This document shows, piece by piece, positions 5,659 through 10,347 of a DNA stretch of 10,347 nt. The stretch covers positions 1 to 10,347 of the forward strand of contig SXRG01000033.1 in NCBI GenBank assembly GCA_005793645.1, in the 5' to 3' direction. Position 1 is the first letter of the stretch, and each line of letters starts with the position of its first letter. The notes below the pieces were generated by a model that had not been told where the DNA came from, made no database searches, and saw nothing but the letters and a program-made list of their open reading frames with translations. The position numbers were made by a program, and so were the translations under genes. The DNA is from Burkholderiales bacterium. GTDB lineage: Bacteria; Pseudomonadota; Gammaproteobacteria; Burkholderiales; Thiobacillaceae.

Positions 5659-6513
5659 ATGCATTCCACCACCCTCGTCTCCACCACTGAACTAGCCGCC
5701 CATCTGAACGATCCGCACTGGATCGTTGTCGATTGCCGTTTCAGCCTGGCCGACACCGAATACGGTCGTCGCGCCTACGCTGAAGGCCACATCCCCGGTG
5801 CACATTACCTGCACCTAGATGAAGATCTGTCTAGCCCGATTACTCCGCAAACCGGTCGTCATCCCCTGCCCGACCCGCAAGTGCTCAGCGCTAAGCTGCA
5901 GGCCTTGGACATCGGCATCAACCGTCAGGTCGTGGTATACGACGACAGCTACGGCTCTATGGCCGTGCGTCTATGGTGGATGCTACGCTGGCTTGGCCAC
6001 CCGGCCGTCGCCCTGCTCGACGGCAACTTTCAAACATGGTCGCGCGAAAAACGCCCGCTGAACAAGGACATCCCCGTCGTGTCACACAAGGGCACCTGCC
6101 CGTGCCTGACGGAGCGCAGCGCCTGGGTCTCGGCCAGCGAGATGGAAAAGATCGTTGCAGAAAAATCGCACCTGCTGATCGACGCCCGCAACGAGATGCG
6201 ATTTACCGGCGAGATTGACCCCATCGACCCCGTGGCTGGCCACATCCCCGGCGCGATCAACTGGGTATTCGAAGAAAACCTCGACATCGACGGCACCTAC
6301 CTGCCGCCCGAAGCCCTGCGCGAAAACTATCAGGCGCTGCTCAAGGGCCGTTCACCGCATGAAGTCATTCATGTATGCGGCTCCGGCGTCACTGCCTGCC
6401 ACAACCTGCTCGCCATGGAAATTGCCGGACTATCCGGTTCGCGCCTCTACCCAGGCTCATGGAGCGAATGGATCCGCGACCCCAAACATCCCATCGCCAC
6501 CGGAGATGCCTAA
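5659..6513 (+). CDS. sseA: Two-domain rhodanese, 3-mercaptopyruvate/thiosulfate sulfurtransferase
   Basis: This is a tandem-rhodanese sulfurtransferase of 284 residues, the usual length. The N-terminal inactive rhodanese domain spans about residues 5-130 (VVDCRFSLADTEYGRRAYAEGHIPGA, then VVVYDDSYGSMAVRLWWML). The C-terminal catalytic domain spans about 155-284 and contains LIDARNEMRFTGE, AGHIPGAINW and the active-site loop CGSGVTAC with Cys240. The CGSGVT loop is the mercaptopyruvate-sulfurtransferase type, as in E. coli SseA, so mercaptopyruvate is the likely donor; thiosulfate cannot be excluded. It forms a persulfide on Cys240 for transfer to thiophilic acceptors. A TTG three codons earlier is possible, but the ATG fits the family better; the ribosome site is weak. 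The next gene starts 2 nt after its stop. A role feeding sulfur to DsrEFH is inference. Confidence 0.9.
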   Translation: MHSTTLVSTTELAAHLNDPHWIVVDCRFSLADTEYGRRAYAEGHIPGAHYLHLDEDLSSPITPQTGRHPLPDPQVLSAKLQALDIGINRQVVVYDDSYGSMAVRLWWMLRWLGHPAVALLDGNFQTWSREKRPLNKDIPVVSHKGTCPCLTERSAWVSASEMEKIVAEKSHLLIDARNEMRFTGEIDPIDPVAGHIPGAINWVFEENLDIDGTYLPPEALRENYQALLKGRSPHEVIHVCGSGVTACHNLLAMEIAGLSGSRLYPGSWSEWIRDPKHPIATGDA

Positions 6514-6515
6514 TC

Positions 6516-7100
6516 ATGGCAAAACCCCTTCGCGTCAAGACGCAATGGTTCAAAGATAGCGAGGATGATCGGGCTCCTGAAGAAACTGCGAGCGCTATCG
6601 CCATGCTTATATGGCGCCTGGCCGACGGCACCGTGGACAGCCTGTCGCAAGCCGAATACGACATCATCACGCCGCAGCGGGGCTTCCGAATCATCGCCGA
6701 GCTGTGCTGCTTCCTCAGCCACTATGTAGATCGTCTCGTCTATGGCCGCGTGGACGAAACCCGCCGGCACGCCCTCGTCAGTGCCGTCGGGCAGCGCCTG
6801 GCCGAAACCATGGAAGACAATATCATCGATTTCAGTGGTGGCGTAAAAGACCCCAATTACGACCACAAGACCGGTTTCATCGATCTGATGAACCGCCGTA
6901 ATACCGATTACGCCACTTTTGAGTTCCCGGTGAACAAGGCTGGTTACCAAGCCCTGCGCTACCTCAGCCTGATGATCCGCGAAGTGATGGAAGCGCAAGA
7001 TCAAAACTGGATCCAAGACCAGTTGATGGACATCGAAATCCCGCAAATCATGGCCACCGTCAAAAAACAGATTGACGGATTTTTTGCACCCTCAGCGTAA
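6516..7100 (+). CDS. Unknown soluble 194-residue protein
   Basis: I do not recognise a named family. The product starts MAKPLRVKTQWFKDSEDD and is mainly helical by composition. It has no signal peptide and no convincing membrane span. A Cys-Cys pair lies at about 68-69 in IIAELCCFLSHYVDRLVYGRV, which could be a buried helix. An acidic ATMEDNIIDF-like loop follows, and the C-terminus has long amphipathic helices (LSLMIREVMEAQDQNWIQDQ). The start is chosen from its position 2 nt after the sulfurtransferase stop, with a CGGAG site about 10 nt upstream. Tight spacing to the sulfurtransferase gene (2 nt) and the dioxygenase gene (11 nt) shows it is part of the same transcript. No function is proposed. 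Confidence 0.8.
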   Translation: MAKPLRVKTQWFKDSEDDRAPEETASAIAMLIWRLADGTVDSLSQAEYDIITPQRGFRIIAELCCFLSHYVDRLVYGRVDETRRHALVSAVGQRLAETMEDNIIDFSGGVKDPNYDHKTGFIDLMNRRNTDYATFEFPVNKAGYQALRYLSLMIREVMEAQDQNWIQDQLMDIEIPQIMATVKKQIDGFFAPSA

Positions 7101-7111
7101 TCTCACACCCC

Positions 7112-8005
7112 ATGATCTCCCCCGCATCTCCCTTTCATCTCGACAACGAAGTTGGCTACCAATCTTGGCGGGCGCAAAAACTGGCAAACTATCCCCAACA
7201 GGGCAGCGATCTAATCGTTGAGGTGAAGGATCCTGCCCACCTAAGTGACCAGGAATACGCCGCACTCTGGCAGCGTATCGCCAAAGCACAGATGGCTATC
7301 TACGCCACCTCAATGGGTGAGTCCGAAGATAAGGAGCCTATCCGCAAACTTGCCGCCCAATTTGGCCTCACCCATCTGGACGCGAACTGGCTTTCCGACG
7401 AAGACGGTATTACTAGCCTCACCCCGCAAGACGAAGACGGGCAAACGAAGGGAGAGTTCATTCCCTACACCCACCGTCCCATCCGCTGGCATACCGACGG
7501 CTATTACAACCCGCGCGACCGCCGCATCTGGGCCATGACCCTGCATTGCGTGCGTGCTGCCGACACGGGCGGGGTCAACGACCTGTACGACCACGAACTG
7601 GCCTACATTGCCCTGCGCGATGCCAACCCCGATCACATCCGTGCCCTGATGAAGGATGATGCCATGACCATCCCTGCGCGCGAAGACGCACACGGTGTCG
7701 CCCGCGCCGCCGAGTCGGGCCCGGCCTTCGCGGTCGAAGAGGGTCAGCTACATCTACGCTACACCGCACGCACCCAAAGCATTGCATGGAAGGATGACGA
7801 TGCCACCCGCTCAGCTGTGAGAGCCATCGAAGCCCTGCTCGCCAGCCATCCGATGGGGTGTTACACACTGAGGCTGGAGCCCGGTCTGGGTCTCATCTGC
7901 AACAACACCCTACATACGCGTTCCGGCTTCACTGACAGCCCCGAGCACCGCCGCCTGCTCTATCGGGCACGCTATCACGACCATCTCCGCAACCTACGCG
8001 CATGA
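7112..8005 (+). CDS. TauD/TfdA-family Fe(II)/2-oxoglutarate-dependent dioxygenase
   Basis: This 297-residue protein has the facial-triad motif of TauD-type dioxygenases. His127-x-Asp129 lies in RWHTDGYYNP, the distal His268 in NNTLHTRSGF, and the 2-oxoglutarate-binding arginine is at 280 or 281 in SPEHRRLLYRARY. The enzyme uses Fe(II), oxygen and 2-oxoglutarate to hydroxylate a small molecule; the substrate cannot be read from the sequence. Taurine desulfonation is possible given the sulfur context, but the family also includes gamma-butyrobetaine, phenoxyacetate and sulfate-ester enzymes. The start lies 11 nt after the previous gene with no clear ribosome site, which suggests coupled translation. 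The stop overlaps the mutL start by four bases (ATGA). Confidence 0.85.
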   Translation: MISPASPFHLDNEVGYQSWRAQKLANYPQQGSDLIVEVKDPAHLSDQEYAALWQRIAKAQMAIYATSMGESEDKEPIRKLAAQFGLTHLDANWLSDEDGITSLTPQDEDGQTKGEFIPYTHRPIRWHTDGYYNPRDRRIWAMTLHCVRAADTGGVNDLYDHELAYIALRDANPDHIRALMKDDAMTIPAREDAHGVARAAESGPAFAVEEGQLHLRYTARTQSIAWKDDDATRSAVRAIEALLASHPMGCYTLRLEPGLGLICNNTLHTRSGFTDSPEHRRLLYRARYHDHLRNLRA

Positions 8006-9753
8006 CCATCGCGCTACTCCCTGATCTGCTGATTTCGCAGATCGCTGCTGGAGAGGTCATTGAACGGCCCGCCGCCGCACTTAAGGAACTTACCGAAAAC
8101 TGCATCGATGCAGGGGCACACCGCATTCGCGTCGAAATCGAAGAAGGCGGCGTACAACTGATCCGCATCACGGATGATGGGATCGGTATTCCCGCCGACG
8201 AACTCCCCCTCGCACTGGCCCGCCACGCCACCAGCAAGATCTGCAGCCTAACCGAACTGGAATCGGTCGCCAGCCTTGGATTTCGTGGCGAGGCCCTGGC
8301 CAGTATCGCAGCCGTCTCGCGTCTGACCCTGACCACCCGCGTAGCCACCGCACCACACGCTTGGCAGATACGCGCACAGGATGGAGAGGTCGCCGCACCG
8401 GAGCCCGCCAGTCTGCAGACCGGAACCACGATCGAGATGCGGGACCTCTTCTTCAACACCCCCGCCCGGCGCAAGTTTCTCAAGAGCACCGCTACCGAAC
8501 AGGCCCACTGCGAAGAGGCCCTGCGTCGTTGCGCCCTGTCACATCCAGAGATCGGCTTTGAGTTCCGGAAAGGATCCCGCGTCCTGTGGCGCTATGATCC
8601 CGAAGCGCGTGAAACCCGCATTCACCACCTGATGGGTGCCGAATTCAGCGCCGCCGCGCGCGCCGTGAATCACACAGCCGATCATCTACGCCTATCCGGA
8701 CTGGTGGCACTCCCCGCCTACAATCGGGTCGGACGCGATGCCCAGTACTTGTTCGTCAATGGCCGCTTTGTGCGCGATCGCCTGCTCACGCATGCCGTGC
8801 GCGAAGCCTACCGCGACATCCTGCATCACCAGCGGCATCCGGCCTTTGTTCTCTTCCTTGATCTCCCGCCAGAGAGGGTTGATGTCAATGTCCATCCGGC
8901 CAAGACGGAGGTACGCTTCCGCCAATCACAAGGCATTCACAGTTTCGTATTCCATACCCTGGAACGCATCCTGGCAACCCAAACCCCGATCGATCCGTCA
9001 CTGCCATCAGCACACTTTCAATCCAACCCTTTAGACAAACCAGGCCGTACGCCCAGCGCATGGGCCCCACCCACACCTGCGGGACAGGAAGGTTTTTTCT
9101 TCCGGGAAAGAACAGTGCCTGCCTATTGGCCTGCACCCGCCTCAGTGACCATGCCTCCCAACGAACCGGACACGATCCCCCCCCTGGGTTTCGCCTTGTG
9201 TCAACTCGCAGGGCGCTACATACTGGCGGAGAATCAACACGGCCTAGTGATCGCGGACATGCATGCGGCCCATGAGCGCATCCTGTACGAACGGCTCAAA
9301 CACTCCAAAACCTCCTCCGTCGCCCAACCCCTCCTGATCCCCGTGGTCTTTTCCGCCACGCAGACCGAAATGGCCACCGCTGCGGAGCATCAAGGCGAAC
9401 TCAACAAGATGGGGGTCGACATAGCGGCGGTCTCTCCGACCCACCTGACCGTACACGGCCTACCTAGTGAACTGTCTCACGCCGATGCGGAGTCCTTGGT
9501 GCACGCCCTCCTGCAGGAGCTTTCTCAGGCCGGGCACAGTAGTCTGATAGAGACGCGCCGAAACGAACTTTTGGCCACCATGGCCTGTCACGCCGCTGTT
9601 CGTGCCAACCGGATCCTAAGCCTGATGGAGATGAATGCCCTGTTACGCGATATGGAACGCACCGAGCGCGCCGACCAATGCAACCACGGCCGTCCCACCT
9701 GGCAACAGGTCAACCTCAGTGAAATCAACGCGTTTTTTATGCAAGGTCAATAA
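8002..9753 (+). CDS. mutL: DNA mismatch repair protein MutL, endonuclease type
   Basis: MutL couples MutS mismatch recognition to strand cutting and removal. The 583-residue protein has the N-terminal GHKL ATPase motifs: KELTENCIDAGA (28-39, catalytic Glu32 and Mg-binding Asn33), TDDGIGI (57-63), ATSKI (76-80), GFRGEALASI (93-102) and FNTPARRKFL (151-160). VDVNVHPAKTEVRF (293-306) carries the conserved lysine. A proline-rich linker (about 330-395) leads to the C-terminal domain. This domain has DMHAAHERILYE (419-430), a variant of the DQHA-x2-E-x4-E endonuclease motif, plus ACHAAVRA (528-535) and CNHGRP (560-565). These metal-site motifs imply a nicking MutL, unlike the E. coli protein. It overlaps its neighbours on both sides by 4 and 1 bases. 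Confidence 0.97.
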   Translation: MTIALLPDLLISQIAAGEVIERPAAALKELTENCIDAGAHRIRVEIEEGGVQLIRITDDGIGIPADELPLALARHATSKICSLTELESVASLGFRGEALASIAAVSRLTLTTRVATAPHAWQIRAQDGEVAAPEPASLQTGTTIEMRDLFFNTPARRKFLKSTATEQAHCEEALRRCALSHPEIGFEFRKGSRVLWRYDPEARETRIHHLMGAEFSAAARAVNHTADHLRLSGLVALPAYNRVGRDAQYLFVNGRFVRDRLLTHAVREAYRDILHHQRHPAFVLFLDLPPERVDVNVHPAKTEVRFRQSQGIHSFVFHTLERILATQTPIDPSLPSAHFQSNPLDKPGRTPSAWAPPTPAGQEGFFFRERTVPAYWPAPASVTMPPNEPDTIPPLGFALCQLAGRYILAENQHGLVIADMHAAHERILYERLKHSKTSSVAQPLLIPVVFSATQTEMATAAEHQGELNKMGVDIAAVSPTHLTVHGLPSELSHADAESLVHALLQELSQAGHSSLIETRRNELLATMACHAAVRANRILSLMEMNALLRDMERTERADQCNHGRPTWQQVNLSEINAFFMQGQ

Positions 9754-10157
9754 TGAACGAACATAACCCCGCCCGAAAACCCTTTCCCATCCCGGTACGC
9801 ACTTCCGAAACGCAATCGCCCACCAGTACTGATGCCCCCGTAAATCTCGGCCATTGCGCCGAATCAGAGCCCTTTGCCCTCATGGTACTGGGGGACTCCA
9901 TGCAGCCCGAATTCATGCACGGTGAAATTATCGTCATCGAACCCACCGGGGTGGCTCATGATGGCTCCTTCGTCATTGCCGACACAAATGATGAACTCAT
10001 CTTCCGCCAACTCATCAAACATCCGGAAGGTTGGATGCTAAAGCCCGTCAATCCACTCTATCCAAACATCCCGATTGAAAATCTGGATCCTGTTAAGGGT
10101 GTTATCGTTCTCAAGAAAATCCCGGGGAAACGCAAGGAAGCAAAGCACTATGTATGA
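9753..10157 (+). CDS. S24 (LexA/UmuD-like) domain protein with Arg in place of catalytic Lys
   Basis: This 134-residue protein is an S24 peptidase-fold protein without a DNA-binding domain. After a disordered N-terminal stretch (about 1-37) comes FALMVLGDSMQPEFMHGEII with the usual nucleophile Ser49, then DGSFVIADTNDELIFRQL. Aligning the DGSFVIA and DE segments with LexA (NGQVVVA, DDE-VTVKRL) places Arg85 at the position of the catalytic lysine (LexA Lys156). The nearest lysine, Lys89, is out of register. So either it is inactive for self-cleavage and acts as a binding fold, or it uses a variant mechanism. No obvious Ala-Gly or Cys-Gly cleavage site is seen upstream. The start codon overlaps the mutL stop by one base, which ties its translation to mutL. 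It is the last gene before the terminator. Confidence 0.85.
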   Translation: MNEHNPARKPFPIPVRTSETQSPTSTDAPVNLGHCAESEPFALMVLGDSMQPEFMHGEIIVIEPTGVAHDGSFVIADTNDELIFRQLIKHPEGWMLKPVNPLYPNIPIENLDPVKGVIVLKKIPGKRKEAKHYV

Positions 10158-10229
10158 AAGCGTGTCGGAATTTCAACATCTCCCGTGCGGCATGTAGCCT
10201 TTCTGTTGCACATAAATGCGGTACACAAC

Positions 10230-10258
10230 AAAAAACCCAGCTTTGGGCTGGGTTTTTT
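10230..10258. terminator. Strong bidirectional intrinsic terminator
   Basis: A 12-bp perfect stem (AAAAAACCCAGC with GCTGGGTTTTTT) closes a 5-nt loop. It has a GC core and T-runs on both strands. It can end the plus-strand transcript from the mutL/S24 genes and the minus-strand rRNA transcript. The 72 bases between the S24 gene stop and the stem hold nothing else that I can identify. Confidence 0.92.
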
Positions 10259-10270
10259 GTGTTTATGGGA

Positions 10271-10347
10271 GTCTGGCGATGACCTACTTTCACGAGCGCG
10301 AAGCTCACTATCATTGGCGCAGGTATGTTTCACGGTCCTGTTCGGGA
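10271..10347 (-). rRNA. rrf: 5S ribosomal RNA, 3' part (cut by window edge)
   Basis: The reverse complement reads through the conserved 5S core CCCGAACAGGACCGTGAAA, then GCCAATGATAGTG, GTGAAAGTAGGTCATC and the 3' closing stem strand GCCAGAC. This covers roughly the last two thirds of a 5S rRNA; the 5' part lies outside the window. The AACAGGACCGTGAAA version is the betaproteobacterial type. It is the end of an rRNA operon coming from the right, and terminates at the stem-loop 12 nt further on. Confidence 0.95.

Noticed and set aside
6510..7046. Minus-strand open frame of 178 codons opposite the unknown 194-residue gene
   Set aside because: The plus-strand frame is better: it has operon-like spacing, a ribosome site and a natural composition. 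The antisense frame has no start signal.

Overview
The window looks like chromosome from a sulfur-oxidising betaproteobacterium. Two observations support this. The left half carries a reverse-type dissimilatory sulfite reductase operon in the order dsrA-dsrB-dsrE-dsrF-dsrH-dsrC, and dsrEFH is the marker that separates sulfur oxidisers from sulfate reducers. At the right edge there is a partial 5S rRNA whose internal sequence (CCCGAACAGGACCGTGAAA in RNA sense) is of the betaproteobacterial type. A member of the Nitrosomonadales (Thiobacillus, Sulfuricella, Sideroxydans and relatives) would fit, but the genus is inference.

Layout. Positions 2-3985 (minus strand): the dsr operon, transcribed leftward and probably continuing past the left edge into the membrane and accessory dsr genes. 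Positions 3986-4258: a gene-free divergent control region with short inverted repeats and a run of nine G. Positions 4259-5585 (plus strand): a small unknown protein, translationally coupled to a protein with the glycine-rich loop of the Cas6/Cmx6 CRISPR RNA endonucleases, then a DsrC-like protein that lacks both functional cysteines. Positions 5659-10157 (plus strand): a tightly packed run of a mercaptopyruvate/thiosulfate sulfurtransferase, an unknown 194-residue protein, a TauD-type dioxygenase, mutL, and an S24 (LexA/UmuD-like) domain protein with Arg at the usual catalytic Lys position. This run ends at a strong bidirectional terminator shared with an rRNA operon coming from the right on the minus strand.

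How the genes work together. DsrEFH and DsrC pass sulfane sulfur to DsrAB, which in the oxidative direction releases sulfite. The sulfurtransferase and the cysteine-less DsrC paralogue sit just across the divergent region and plausibly belong to the same sulfur-trafficking or regulatory network. The most unusual element is the Cas6-like gene. It has no CRISPR array or other cas gene in the window and is placed head-to-head with the dsr operon. Perfect short hairpins occur between dsrB and dsrE and between the DsrC paralogue and the sulfurtransferase gene. They are the kind of RNA that Cas6-family enzymes recognise, so a role in dsr mRNA processing can be proposed, but only as a hypothesis.
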